A stretch of 64,000 bases of DNA from Clostridiales bacterium (GCA_031261985.1 JAISIR010000018.1:1-64000); one strand, 5' to 3'; positions 9,661 to 18,484 are shown, counted from the first letter of the stretch. Made by a program: numbers and translations. The notes: generated by a model not told the origin, from the sequence alone.

Positions 9661-10518
9661 TTATAATAATTTTGCTTTTATTTCCTTCTTAACTTCTTCT
9701 TCAATTAGCTCGATAAGTTCCTCGTTATTAGCTAAATCGTTGCGTTCAAACCATATCTCTTCGGAAATTAACGCTTGTAGAATAAGCATTTTTAAGCCGT
9801 TTTCTACCGCGCAACCCTTAGCTTCTGCCATTTGCAAAAACTTGGTGCGCTCAGGCGAGTAGATAATGTCGCTTACAAAGGTATCGGGTAAAATTCCGTC
9901 TAAATTATCAACAGGACAATCCGAAATATGAGGCTGCATTCCAACAGAGGTAGCATTGATGAGCAGGTCGCAATGAATGGGCGAAAAGTCTTCTAAACGC
10001 TGGACATTCGCCTTGCCGCCAAACTCGGAAGCAATCTGAACTGCCTTAGGTAAGCTTCGATTATAAATGGTTAGGCTGGCAATATTCACCTGAAGCAACG
10101 AATAGATTATAGAGCGTGCAGCCCCGCCTGCGCCAATAATTTTTACTTTTGCGCCGTTAAAATCGAAACCTGTACGCATGATGGATTTGATATAGCCATT
10201 GCCATCGGTATTATAGCCAAAAAGCAGCCCATTCCTAACCGCAACACAGTTTGCTGCGCCAATAACGCGCGCCATCTCGCCTAACTCGTCTATAAAAGGA
10301 AGGATTAATTGCTTGTTGGGGTGCGTGACGCTGAAACCATAAATTTGTTTATCGCGCTTGGCAAGTTTAACAAAACTGTCGATATTTTCTTCGTTAACAA
10401 GCTTTCTGTCGTAATGATAAGGCAGATTTAGATATTTAAAAACCGTGTTGTGGATAGTGGGTGAAAAGCTTTGTTCTATTGGGTCGCCCACGACGTAAAA
10501 CTTATTTATTATACTCAT
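9661..10518 (-). CDS. aroE: Shikimate dehydrogenase (NADP+)
   Basis: The enzyme reduces 3-dehydroshikimate to shikimate, the step after AroQ, whose domain is encoded just downstream. Shikimate-binding SFSPTIHN, the catalytic Lys in THPNKQ, NTDGNG, the nucleotide loop GAGGAARS, NATSVGM and the C-terminal NGLKMLILQA are all present. Length is about 285 residues, normal for the family. ATG 10518 is preferred: GGGGGA lies 7 nt upstream, whereas the ATG at 10533 lacks a clear site. The start overlaps the end of the HAD phosphatase gene by 17 bp. Confidence 0.95.
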   Translation of the reverse strand: MSIINKFYVVGDPIEQSFSPTIHNTVFKYLNLPYHYDRKLVNEENIDSFVKLAKRDKQIYGFSVTHPNKQLILPFIDELGEMARVIGAANCVAVRNGLLFGYNTDGNGYIKSIMRTGFDFNGAKVKIIGAGGAARSIIYSLLQVNIASLTIYNRSLPKAVQIASEFGGKANVQRLEDFSPIHCDLLINATSVGMQPHISDCPVDNLDGILPDTFVSDIIYSPERTKFLQMAEAKGCAVENGLKMLILQALISEEIWFERNDLANNEELIELIEEEVKKEIKAKLL

Positions 10519-10951
10519 TAAAGTATCCCCCATCGACTAAAACGGAGCAAAAGCCCATTCTATTCGCGCCTAAAATATCGGTAAAATATTTATCCCCCAC
10601 CATGCAAGTTTGCTCGGGCGTTACGCCACAATTATTAATGATTCGTTTGAAGTTTAATTTAAGCGGCTTCATTGCCTTGTAGATAAATGGGATATCGAGA
10701 TTTTCGGCAAATTCCTTAACGCGACTTTGACGATTGTTTGACATTATATACAACAAAAAACCTTTTGATTTAGCGTGTTCTAACCACTCGATAACATCTT
10801 CTGATGGAGTTTTTTGCTTAATTGCGCCTAAAGTTTTATCGATATCTAAAATTAAAAGGCGAATTTTGCGTTGGTTAAGCAAGGATAAATCTATATCGAA
10901 AATATTTTTACATGTGAATGTAGGTTTAAAATAACGACTGAATAATTGCAT
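10502..10951 (-). CDS. yqeG: YqeG-family HAD phosphatase
   Basis: This 149-residue HAD hydrolase matches the YqeG family (HAD type IIIA, phosphatidylglycerophosphatase-like). The nucleophile motif is LDIDKTL (DxDxT), motif II is MSNN, Lys lies in AMKPLKLNF and the acidic motif III is VGDKYFTD. ATG 10951 has AAGGAAGAG at good spacing; longer upstream in-frame extensions run into the palindromic element and are unlikely. It heads the yqeG-aroE gene pair, also seen close together in Bacillus. Confidence 0.88.
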   Translation of the reverse strand: MQLFSRYFKPTFTCKNIFDIDLSLLNQRKIRLLILDIDKTLGAIKQKTPSEDVIEWLEHAKSKGFLLYIMSNNRQSRVKEFAENLDIPFIYKAMKPLKLNFKRIINNCGVTPEQTCMVGDKYFTDILGANRMGFCSVLVDGGYFNEYNK

Positions 10952-10976
10952 AACTCTTCCTTTTAATATATAGTTA

Positions 10977-11180
10977 TTAATAATGACGGGTATCATACCC
11001 CAGGGCAAGCCCTGGGCCCTCACGCGCCGTCGCAACTGCTCCTCTTATCCCGCAAAAGCAAAGTCGGCTTTTGCGGGAGCCCTATCGCGTTCGGTTCCGC
11101 GGCAAGCCGCGGAGTATGAACCCGGCTGTCGGGGTAAAAAATGATTTTGTGCAAGCACAATCATTTTTTACCCCTCGAAT
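10977..11180. repeat. Mosaic hairpin element, long form
   Basis: A GC-richer block between yqeG and rpsU made almost entirely of palindromes: GGGTATCATACCC (10988), AGGGCAAGCCCT (11002), TCCCGCAAAAG with CTTTTGCGGGA (11048-11078), CCGCGGCAAGCCGCGG (11097-11112) and a long stem at 11133-11174 with loop CAAG. Several loops are CAAG. Its two ends are together equal to the 31-bp short copy at 50148-50178, and the extra 173 bp are bounded by a TACCCC direct repeat (10996-11001 and 11169-11174). No coding potential. Confidence 0.8.
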
Positions 11181-11181
11181 C

Positions 11182-11210
11182 AAAAATTAGGTGGTGAACA
11201 AACACCACCT
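11182..11210 (-). terminator. Rho-independent terminator of rpsU
   Basis: On the minus strand AGGTGGTG and CACCACCT form an 8-bp stem followed by TAATTTTTG. It lies 11 bp past the rpsU stop codon. Confidence 0.8.
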
Positions 11211-11220
11211 TAATTTAAAT

Positions 11221-11433
11221 TTAGTTATTATTGCTATTGCTATTGAAAGAACCTTTTTTACGCTTATTCTTCTTGCGCGCTTCTTCGCGCTTCTTTTTAA
11301 GCTTAACAGCCTTAGGAAGCCACTCTTCGTGCTTTCGGAAATCTTGTTGTATCCGCTCGCGTTTACACTGATTAGTAAATCGCTTAACGATAGCGTCTGA
11401 GCTCTCATTCTTTTTAGGTACAATTGTTGCCAT
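11221..11433 (-). CDS. rpsU: 30S ribosomal protein S21
   Basis: This 70-residue basic protein matches S21: MATIVPKKNESSDAIVKRF, then a Lys/Arg-rich helix (KKKREEARKKNKRKK). It has a short Asn/Ser tail. The true start is ATG 11433, with GGAGGGAGG 8 nt upstream; a longer upstream frame is spurious. A near-perfect promoter lies at 11523-11551 and a terminator follows directly, so the gene is monocistronic. Confidence 0.95.
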   Translation of the reverse strand: MATIVPKKNESSDAIVKRFTNQCKRERIQQDFRKHEEWLPKAVKLKKKREEARKKNKRKKGSFNSNSNNN

Positions 11434-11522
11434 GAGTCTAACCTCCCTCCGCCTTGTAAATAGCAGATGTTTTAACTGCGACTCATTTAAAAAAATACAC
11501 AAGCCACACATGCTACCCTTAT

Positions 11523-11551
11523 ATTATAGTCTAAAAGTTTATCTTTGTCAA
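11523..11551 (-). promoter_or_regulatory. Sigma-A-type promoter of rpsU
   Basis: Minus-strand TTGACA (11551-11546), 17-nt spacer, TATAAT (11528-11523). Both hexamers are consensus. Confidence 0.88.
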
Positions 11552-11609
11552 GATAAATAGTGTATTTTATTTAAAATTTAATTTTTTTGTAATTTTTAGA
11601 CATTTGCTA

Positions 11610-11638
11610 TTGACAAATTCATATTTTTTATGTATAAT
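11610..11638 (+). promoter_or_regulatory. Sigma-A-type promoter of tRNA-Leu
   Basis: TTGACA (11610-11615), 17-nt spacer, TATAAT (11633-11638). It lies 33 bp before the tRNA and faces away from the rpsU promoter. Confidence 0.88.
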
Positions 11639-11671
11639 GTAAGTTGCGGTTATTTATATTGCCGATAATCT

Positions 11672-11758
11672 GGCGGTGTGGTGAAATTGGCAGACGCGCA
11701 GCACTCAAAATGCTGTTCTCGTAAGGGAGTGTCGGTTCGACCCCGACCACCGCCACCA
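11672..11758 (+). tRNA. tRNA-Leu (anticodon CAA)
   Basis: The 87-nt gene has a 7-bp acceptor stem GGCGGTG/CACCGCC, a D-arm with AAATTGGCAGAC, an anticodon arm CAGCA-CTCAAAA-TGCTG giving anticodon CAA (reads UUG), a long type II variable arm, the T-loop GGTTCGACCCC and an encoded CCA end (11756-11758). Confidence 0.96.
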
Positions 11759-11760
11759 TA

Positions 11761-11930
11761 CAAATGGCGTTGCCATTTGTAACTAAGTGCGTCTTACGAC
11801 GCGTGAAGTTATCTTCGATAATGAAGTGCGCTGCGCGCGTGAAGTGTGCCTGTCGGCACGTTAAATGCACTTAACTTCACTATTGCCTTCAGGCAATTAC
11901 TTCACTTCTTTGCCTTAGCAAAGATACTTC
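11761..11930. repeat. Array of small hairpins separated by GTGAAGT / ACTTCAC spacers
   Basis: Directly after tRNA-Leu lie seven short stem-loops: 11761-11779, 11789-11802, about 11809-11821, 11828-11838, 11846-11859, 11882-11897 and 11907-11924. In the left half they are separated by (A/G)TGAAGT (11803, 11821, 11839), in the right half by ACTTCA(C/T) (11874, 11899, 11927). The central pivot is GTTAAATGCACTTAAC (11860-11875). Spacers of the two halves are complementary, so the whole can fold into one multibranched structure. No ribosome site and no plausible protein. Confidence 0.85.
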
Positions 11931-12003
11931 ATCCCTCATTTACAAGTTATAATCTAACACACTACTATTTAATTATATTTATTTTACGAAAGGAAAGTTT
12001 AAA

Positions 12004-12222
12004 ATGCGTGAAGAAATCCATCCTGAATATGAGGAAACAACTATTACATGCGCGTGTGGCAACCTTGTAAAAACAAAATCTACTAAAAAAGACCTTCGTG
12101 TAGATGTTTGTTCTGCTTGCCACCCATTTTTTACAGGAAACCAAAAGATTGTCGACACAGGTGGACGTGTTGCTAAGTTCCAGAAAAAGATTGATAGTGC
12201 TTCGGCAAATAATGCTAATTAA
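12004..12222 (+). CDS. rpmE: 50S ribosomal protein L31
   Basis: This 72-residue L31 begins [12 protein letters not shown] and keeps the zinc-binding cysteines of the C+ type: CAC near residue 16 and CSAC near residue 36, followed by [20 protein letters not shown]. Zn-containing L31 also serves as a zinc reserve in many bacteria. GGAAAG lies upstream of the ATG. A weak hairpin with a T-rich tail follows (about 12226-12252). Confidence 0.95.
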   Translation: MREEIHPEYEETTITCACGNLVKTKSTKKDLRVDVCSACHPFFTGNQKIVDTGGRVAKFQKKIDSASANNAN

Positions 12223-12400
12223 TTTAAAACTTGCGTTTTTGCGCAAAATTTTAAGCATGGCACTTACAAACTCCATAAAATGACCGCGGTAAAAAATATT
12301 CGTGGTTATTTTGTTATACCGTTATAGTTATATATTACGCACCATTTTTGCATAGAATATTTATAGGTAAGCGACGCTTACTTAAGTAAGGGATTCTTTT

Positions 12401-13933
12401 ATGGACTTAAATCTTACAAATTCTAATAAATCTTCTCGTTCGCTTGTTGCATCTAGGCTTTCGTTAGCGGTGGGATACTTTGGCGTTTCATTAGTTTTTT
12501 CTGCCATTATTCTACTTTTACCATTGCTAGTTTTATTTGCGTACCCTGCAGAAGTTAGCAATGTGTTTTACTTTTTAATCCCCGCGATAGTTTGCGTTAT
12601 AATTGGGCTTCCCCTAGCTTTGCAGCTTAAAAACGTAGATAAATCTGCCTTTCAACAAAAATATTCCTCTGTAATTGTAATAGGAATTTGGATAATTATA
12701 ATTTTAACGTCTTCTATTCCGTTTTGCGCGGCTGGATATTTAAACTTTACACAATCGGTTTTTGAAATAACTAGCGGATACACAACATCGGGGCTAACGA
12801 TTGTTGTACCATCGCAATTGCCTAACGTTTTCCTTATGTTCAGGAGCGTAACCATGTACTTTGGCGGGATAGGCTTAATGCTTGTTCTGGTGGCTTTTAT
12901 TCAACGCAGCCACGGAATTAAAATGTATAACGAAGAGGGGCATAACGATAAAATTTTGCCGCAATTGTTTAAAAATGCGCGGTTGATATTTGGAGTTTAC
13001 ACCTTTTATATAGTTATTAGTGCTATAATTTATATGGTATTAGGTATGAGTTGGTTTGATGCGCTTAACCACTCTATTTGCGCTTATGCAACGGGCGGAT
13101 TTTCTACGCGTGACGCAAGCATTGCTTCGTATAACAGCCCAGCGATTGATATTGCCACGACTGTGTTTATGTTTTTAGGTGCGATTAATTTTAACATGCA
13201 CATTTTTTTGTTAAGTGGCAGATTTAAAAGTTTCTTTAGGCATTGCGAAAATAAAATGATGATATTTTTGACGATATTTTTTAGCCCATTAATTGCGTAT
13301 TTAATGTATCAAGCGGGTGCATCTAATTTAGGCGATAGCATACGTTATGGGTTCTTTAACGTCGTTTCTGCCTTCTCTACAACAGGTTTTTCTACTGGGC
13401 CAGATTTAAAATTTTTACCTTCTTCTGTGTTAATTATTTTAGTATTACTTATGACAATGGGCGGCTCGTCTGAAAGCACGACGGGTGGTATTAAACAGTA
13501 TAGAATCTCGATTTTAGTAAAGAATTTATATTGGACGATTGTTAAAAAATTTCAAAATATTAGGCTTATAAAACGTCGTTCTATTAACCGATATGGCAAC
13601 GATACAATAGTAACAGACGAGGAGCTTATTAAGGTAAACTCTATGTTTACTTACTATATGCTAATATTCTTTCTTGGTAGCTTTGCGCTGGCGATGTGTG
13701 GATATTCGTTAGGCGATAGTATCTATGAATTTGCTTCGGCATTAGGAAACGAAGGCACATCGGTAGGAATAACAGGACCATGGACGCCAAACGCGCCACT
13801 ATGGATAATGACGATTGGTATGTTTTTAGGCAGGTTAGAGATAATCGTGGTTTTCCTTGCAATTTTCAGCGTTTTTACAGGTGCCAAACATATATTTACA
13901 TCTCCAAAAGCAAAAGATAATCTTGCAAATTAA
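12401..13933 (+). CDS. Potassium uptake protein TrkH/KtrB family
   Basis: This 510-residue membrane protein has the four pore-loop repeats of the TrkH/KtrB superfamily: TSGYTTSGLT (about 125), YATGGFSTRD (about 230), SAFSTTGFSTG (about 330) and LGNEGTSVG (about 450). MTMGGSSESTTGGIK in the middle is also typical. It moves K+ (or Na+/K+) through the plasma membrane and normally works with a cytosolic KTN gating subunit (TrkA/KtrA). No trkA is present in this window. The start follows AAGTAAGGG. The next gene has its own promoter. Confidence 0.92.
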   Translation: MDLNLTNSNKSSRSLVASRLSLAVGYFGVSLVFSAIILLLPLLVLFAYPAEVSNVFYFLIPAIVCVIIGLPLALQLKNVDKSAFQQKYSSVIVIGIWIIIILTSSIPFCAAGYLNFTQSVFEITSGYTTSGLTIVVPSQLPNVFLMFRSVTMYFGGIGLMLVLVAFIQRSHGIKMYNEEGHNDKILPQLFKNARLIFGVYTFYIVISAIIYMVLGMSWFDALNHSICAYATGGFSTRDASIASYNSPAIDIATTVFMFLGAINFNMHIFLLSGRFKSFFRHCENKMMIFLTIFFSPLIAYLMYQAGASNLGDSIRYGFFNVVSAFSTTGFSTGPDLKFLPSSVLIILVLLMTMGGSSESTTGGIKQYRISILVKNLYWTIVKKFQNIRLIKRRSINRYGNDTIVTDEELIKVNSMFTYYMLIFFLGSFALAMCGYSLGDSIYEFASALGNEGTSVGITGPWTPNAPLWIMTIGMFLGRLEIIVVFLAIFSVFTGAKHIFTSPKAKDNLAN

Positions 13934-13936
13934 AGG

Positions 13937-13965
13937 TTGACTTTTGAAACGCGTTGGTATATAAT
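13937..13965 (+). promoter_or_regulatory. Promoter of nifS-rseP-ispG-ilvE
   Basis: TTGACT (13937-13942), 17-nt spacer, TATAAT (13960-13965). It begins 4 bp after the trkH stop; the transcript would have a leader of only about 12 nt before GTG-rich sequence and ATG 13983. Confidence 0.75.
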
Positions 13966-13982
13966 TTAATTGGTGATAACAA

Positions 13983-15164
13983 ATGACTAATAATCAAAAA
14001 CTTATATATCTTGATAATGCAGCAACAACCCCTTTACGTAGCGAGGTTTTAGAGGCTATGATGCCCTTTTTAACCGAAGAGTTTGGTAACCCCTCGGCTC
14101 AATTTTGCCCTGTTGCACAATTCGCACGTGCAGCTATCGACAATGCGCGAGTTGAATTGGCAAGCTGTTTAAACGCCAAGCCAGACGAAATATTTTTTAC
14201 TTCTGGCGGAACTGAAAGCGATAATTGGGCGATAAAAGGTGTGGCGTTTGCCAATAAATTTGGTGCAACTGCGCAAAAAAATCACATTATAACTACAACT
14301 ATCGAGCATCATGCTGTTTCACATACCTGTGAATATCTTAGTAAAATGGGCTTTGACATTACTTATTTGCAAGTTGATAGCGAGGGGCTAGTTAACCCAG
14401 ACGATTTAGAAAATGCTATTACAGATAAAACTTGTTTAGTTACTATTATCCATGCTAATAACGAGATTGGGACTGTTCAAGACATTAAAAAGTTGGCAGA
14501 AATTGCACATAAACACGATGTTATTTTCCATACCGATAGCGTGCAATCGACTGGGCATTTACCGATTGATGTTAAAGATTTAGGCGTTGATTTACTTTCG
14601 ATGTCGGGGCATAAATTCCGCGGGCCTAAAGGGACGGGCGTGCTTTACGTTAAAAAAGGCACTAAGCTGCATAATTTTGCTCATGGTGGCGCGCAGGAGA
14701 ATAATAAACGTGCAGGAACCGAGAACGTTCCAGGGATTGTCGGCATTTCTAAAGCTCTTTGCCTTGCGTTAGAAGAGTTGCCAGAGGAATCGAAACGTCT
14801 TACAAAGTTGCGCGATTATTTAATTGAAACAATTTTGAAACGTATTCCTGGTTCGCACTTGAATGGGCATTTAACCCAGCGTTTACCTAATAATGTTAAT
14901 GTTAGGTTCGATAATATCGAGGGTGAAAGTATTTTGCTTTTGCTTAGCACTCGAGGGATTTGCGCTTCTAGCGGTTCAGCTTGCGCTTCTGCAAGTTTAG
15001 ACCCTTCGCATGTTTTGTTAGCGATTGGTTTGCCGCACGAGAAAGCGCATGGTTCATTACGTTTAAGTCTTGGAGATTCCACTACAAAAGAAGATATCGA
15101 TTACACTATAGATAGCTTGTGTGAAATTGTTGAGAAGTTGCGTTATATGAGCCCGATTAAGTAA
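13983..15164 (+). CDS. nifS: Cysteine desulfurase, NifS/IscS family
   Basis: This PLP enzyme takes sulfur from L-cysteine for Fe-S clusters and tRNA thiolation. Length is 393 residues. Recognisable segments are YLDNAATTPLR, TSGGTESDN, HTDSVQSTGH, the PLP-lysine site SMSGHKFRGPKGTG, GTENVPGIVG and the catalytic-cysteine loop CASSGSACAS. No iscU or mnmA gene is adjacent; the products downstream (IspG) and MiaB elsewhere in the window are Fe-S enzymes that would need it. Confidence 0.95.
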   Translation: MTNNQKLIYLDNAATTPLRSEVLEAMMPFLTEEFGNPSAQFCPVAQFARAAIDNARVELASCLNAKPDEIFFTSGGTESDNWAIKGVAFANKFGATAQKNHIITTTIEHHAVSHTCEYLSKMGFDITYLQVDSEGLVNPDDLENAITDKTCLVTIIHANNEIGTVQDIKKLAEIAHKHDVIFHTDSVQSTGHLPIDVKDLGVDLLSMSGHKFRGPKGTGVLYVKKGTKLHNFAHGGAQENNKRAGTENVPGIVGISKALCLALEELPEESKRLTKLRDYLIETILKRIPGSHLNGHLTQRLPNNVNVRFDNIEGESILLLLSTRGICASSGSACASASLDPSHVLLAIGLPHEKAHGSLRLSLGDSTTKEDIDYTIDSLCEIVEKLRYMSPIK

Positions 15165-15235
15165 TTGTTTTTAGCCTACTTATGGCTTTTTAAGCATTTT
15201 GCTAAAAATTTGCGCTAATTAGATTGGAGATAAAA

Positions 15236-16285
15236 ATGTCTATATTCATTACAATAATTTGCACTATAATAATTTTTTCACTACTTATTTTTATCCATGA
15301 GCTTGGGCATTTTTTAGCCGCTCGTGCATTTAATGTTAAAGTAAATAAGTTTGCAATTGGCATGGGTCCTGCCTTGTTAAAATGGGGAAAAGGCGAGACG
15401 GAGTACTCTATAAGGTTATTCCCGATTGGCGGATATGCAGAGATGGAGGGCGAGGACGAAGACTCTAACAATCCACGCGCTTTTACTAATGCTAAACCTT
15501 ACCAGAAGATAATTATCCTTGCAGCAGGTGCGTTTTTTAACCTATTAAGCGGGTTTTTGCTATGCGTTATTGTCATGGGTAGTATTGCAAAAGTTCCTGT
15601 TCCTATTATAAAAGAAGTAATCCCTGGTTCGGCAATTGAACAGGCGGGGCTTGCAAGTGGCGACCAAATTATTGCTATCGACGGGCATAAGACTAAAATG
15701 CAAAGCCAGGTGAATTCTAGGTTAGCGCGTAGCAATGGCGAGCCGATAGATGTTTTGTATAAGCGTAATGGTGAACTTTATAATGTTAATATTACTCCGC
15801 AATTTGATGAAGCTCAAGGTAGATATTTGCTAGGTTTTTACACTTCTGAGGTAGATAATAACTTAGGCAATGCTTTTGTATTTGGGTGGAATCATTTTAC
15901 CTTTGTTACAACCGAAACTTTTACCAATTTAAAAGATTTAGTACTTGGTAAGCTTGGGTTCGACCAAGTTTCTGGGCCTGTCGGCATTGTTTCGGCTATT
16001 GGCGGCTCGGTTGATGATGTTGTTGATAATGAATCTTATGCCATTCAAAACTTGATAGGGCTATTCCTTTTAATCTCTATTAGCCTAGGTGTTTTCAACA
16101 TCCTTCCCTTCCCTGCTTTAGACGGCGGGCGTATAATTTTTGCCATTATCGAGGCTATTATTCGCAAACCCGTTCCTATCGAGAAGGAGGCAATTGTCCA
16201 CGCTATCGGCTTTGCGCTGCTTATTATTCTAGTGCTTTTTGTAACTGGTCACGATATTATGCGACTCGTAAACCCAACAAGTTAG
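15236..16285 (+). CDS. rseP: RIP metalloprotease RseP/RasP (site-2 protease)
   Basis: This intramembrane zinc protease has HELGH in its first helix (FIHELGHFLAAR), a central PDZ domain (about residues 120-200: PGSAIEQAGLASGD) and the second active-site motif ALDGGR (PFPALDGGRI) in the C-terminal membrane part. It cleaves anti-sigma factors or signal-peptide remnants. ATG 15236 is chosen because GGAG lies 7 nt upstream; an upstream TTG would overlap that site. It is directly followed by ispG, as in many Clostridia, but the usual dxr upstream is missing. Confidence 0.94.
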   Translation: MSIFITIICTIIIFSLLIFIHELGHFLAARAFNVKVNKFAIGMGPALLKWGKGETEYSIRLFPIGGYAEMEGEDEDSNNPRAFTNAKPYQKIIILAAGAFFNLLSGFLLCVIVMGSIAKVPVPIIKEVIPGSAIEQAGLASGDQIIAIDGHKTKMQSQVNSRLARSNGEPIDVLYKRNGELYNVNITPQFDEAQGRYLLGFYTSEVDNNLGNAFVFGWNHFTFVTTETFTNLKDLVLGKLGFDQVSGPVGIVSAIGGSVDDVVDNESYAIQNLIGLFLLISISLGVFNILPFPALDGGRIIFAIIEAIIRKPVPIEKEAIVHAIGFALLIILVLFVTGHDIMRLVNPTS

Positions 16286-16294
16286 GTGGTTAAT

Positions 16295-17389
16295 ATGACT
16301 GCTGAAAACTATATTACGCGTGATAAAACTAAGTCGGTCAGCGTTGGCAACTCAAAAATCGGTGGCGGCGCAAAGGTTTCTATTCAATCGATGACTAATA
16401 CTCGGACTTCTGATGTTTTTGCAACTGTCGAGCAAATTTTACAGCTAGAGAGTTTTGGGTGCGATATAATTCGCGTGGCTGTGCCAGACGTTGAGAGCGC
16501 AAAGGCTTTAGCTGATATTAAGCAAAAAATTCATATCCCGTTGGTTGCAGATATTCATTTTGATTACAAACTTGCGCTAGAGGCTATACATAACGGGGCG
16601 GATAAAATCCGAATTAATCCTGGAAACATCACTAATATTAAAGAAGTGGCTGCATGTGCTAACGCATTCAAAGTGCCTATCCGCGTGGGCGTAAATAGTG
16701 GGTCGGTGCCTAATGATATCAAGGCTAGCCTTGGGGTTACACCACATGCGCTGGTGATGAGTGCTAAACGATACATAAAAATGTTAAACGATAACGATTT
16801 TGATAATATAGTAGTTTCGCTTAAGAGTTCTAATGTTATTGATACAATTGCAAGCTATCGACTGATTAGCCAGAATATTGACTACCCCTTACATTTAGGC
16901 GTAACCGAGGCTGGCACAACGCTTAGCGGGAGTATTAAAAGTGCGGTTGGGATTGGCTCGCTTTTAGCCGATGGCATAGGCGATACATTTAGAGTTACGC
17001 TGACCGCCGACCCTGTCGAAGAAGTCAAAATTGCTAAAGAAATTTTAGCTGCGTGTGGCTTACGTGATAATTATGTTGAGGTAATTGCTTGCCCTACTTG
17101 CGCTAGAACTAGCATAGATGTCATTGAAATTGCCAATAGAATAAGTGAGTTAACAAAAGATATTCACTTTCCTTTAACGGTGGCTATTATGGGCTGCGCG
17201 GTTAATGGGCCTGGTGAGGCATCGCACGCCGATATTGGCGTAAGTGGCGCGGGGGATGTTGGAGATAGCAATGGTTTTGACGGCAACGGTGTTTTATTTA
17301 AAAAAGGGAAAGTTATTAAAACTATCCCGCAGGACCAAATTATTTCTGTTTTAATGGAAGAGATTAACGATATAGTGAATGCTGGCTAG
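16295..17389 (+). CDS. ispG: 4-hydroxy-3-methylbut-2-enyl diphosphate synthase (flavodoxin/ferredoxin)
   Basis: This is the Fe-S enzyme of the penultimate step of the MEP isoprenoid pathway. The TIM-barrel N-terminus starts with IQSMTNTRT and includes VADIHFDY and RINPGN; the C-terminal cluster motif has Cys in ACPTCART and MGCAVNGPGE, with the conserved Glu. Length is 364 residues. ATG 16295 has AGGTGG at 16284-16289; the gene starts 10 bp after rseP ends. Cluster assembly probably depends on the NifS protein upstream. Confidence 0.95.
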   Translation: MTAENYITRDKTKSVSVGNSKIGGGAKVSIQSMTNTRTSDVFATVEQILQLESFGCDIIRVAVPDVESAKALADIKQKIHIPLVADIHFDYKLALEAIHNGADKIRINPGNITNIKEVAACANAFKVPIRVGVNSGSVPNDIKASLGVTPHALVMSAKRYIKMLNDNDFDNIVVSLKSSNVIDTIASYRLISQNIDYPLHLGVTEAGTTLSGSIKSAVGIGSLLADGIGDTFRVTLTADPVEEVKIAKEILAACGLRDNYVEVIACPTCARTSIDVIEIANRISELTKDIHFPLTVAIMGCAVNGPGEASHADIGVSGAGDVGDSNGFDGNGVLFKKGKVIKTIPQDQIISVLMEEINDIVNAG

Positions 17390-17422
17390 TACTTTAAAAA
17401 TTGAGATGAGGATTGAGATAAA

Positions 17423-18484
17423 ATGGAAATTTCTATCACTAAAACTAATAAACCTAAACAAAAGCCTGATGAAAATAATTTAGGGTTTGGTAAAATTTTT
17501 ACCGACCACATGTTTTTGATGAATTATACGACCGAAAAAGGTTGGCATGACCCACGAATTGTGCCTTATGCTCCTATCGAATTTTCGCTTGCTACGATGA
17601 CTTTTCATTATGGGCAATCGATTTTTGAGGGGTTAAAAGCCTATCGCACACAAGATGGTGACGTTCAATTATTCCGTCCTAAAAATAACATGGCACGCTT
17701 AAATAATTCTGCTAAAAGGCTTTGTATTCCTACTATTGATGAAGATTTTGCTGTGGATGCCATCAAAAAATTAGTGGATGTCGACCGTGATTGGGTGCCT
17801 TCTAACCCTGGAACTTCGCTTTACATCCGTCCATTTATTTTTGGTACAGATGAGTTTTTAGGCGTTCACCCATCGGATTCCTACATATTTGCTATTATTT
17901 GCTCACCTAGTGGTTCGTATTACCCCGAGGGCATTAACCCTGTTAAAATATATGTTGAGGATAAATATGTCCGCGCGGTAAAAGGTGGCGTTGGTTTTGC
18001 GAAAACCGAGGCAAACTACGCTGTAAGCCTTAAAGCGCAAGATGAGGCGGAGCAAAAAGGGTATTCGCAAGTTCTATGGCTAGATGGTAAAACTGGCGAG
18101 TATATCGAAGAAGTTGGCGCGATGAATGTGTTTTTTGTTATAGATGGCGAGGTAATTACTCCTAGTGCTGAGGGTAGCATTTTAGAGGGAATTACCAGAC
18201 TTTCGACCATTGAACTTTTACGCGCTAAAGGTTATAAAGTAACCGAGAGGCAGCTTAAAATTGCTGAGTTAACCGAGGCGTACGATGCCGGCAAGCTTGA
18301 TGAAGCTTTTGGAACTGGAACGGCGGCGGTTATCTCTCCAATGGGTGAGCTTTGCTATAAAGGTAAGAATATGATTATTAATAATAACGAAATTGGCAAA
18401 ATATCGCAACTTGTTTATGACCAGTTAACGGGTATTCAATATGGCGAGTTACCAGATGAATTTAATTGGGTTCAAAAAGTTTGA
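17423..18484 (+). CDS. ilvE: Branched-chain amino acid aminotransferase
   Basis: This fold-type IV PLP enzyme of 353 residues transaminates Leu/Ile/Val and their keto acids. FHYGQSIFEGLKAYR, YIRPF, the PLP-Lys segment GFAKTEANYA, EVGAMNVFFV, SILEGITR and the phosphate-binding GTGTAAVISPMG are visible. It belongs to the longer (about 350 aa) ilvE subgroup. It lies 33 bp after ispG and may be co-transcribed. Confidence 0.94.
   Translation: MEISITKTNKPKQKPDENNLGFGKIFTDHMFLMNYTTEKGWHDPRIVPYAPIEFSLATMTFHYGQSIFEGLKAYRTQDGDVQLFRPKNNMARLNNSAKRLCIPTIDEDFAVDAIKKLVDVDRDWVPSNPGTSLYIRPFIFGTDEFLGVHPSDSYIFAIICSPSGSYYPEGINPVKIYVEDKYVRAVKGGVGFAKTEANYAVSLKAQDEAEQKGYSQVLWLDGKTGEYIEEVGAMNVFFVIDGEVITPSAEGSILEGITRLSTIELLRAKGYKVTERQLKIAELTEAYDAGKLDEAFGTGTAAVISPMGELCYKGKNMIINNNEIGKISQLVYDQLTGIQYGELPDEFNWVQKV

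Noticed and set aside
11628..11870. Minus-strand 80-codon open frame covering tRNA-Leu and the hairpin array
   Set aside because: It runs antisense through a complete tRNA and low-complexity hairpins, with no ribosome site; its repeated HFT-like peptides come from the GTGAAGT spacers.
11761..11930. Possible CRISPR array
   Set aside because: The repeated units are only 7 nt, the variable parts are palindromes, the two halves are inverted, and no cas gene is present. No CRISPR array was seen elsewhere in the window.
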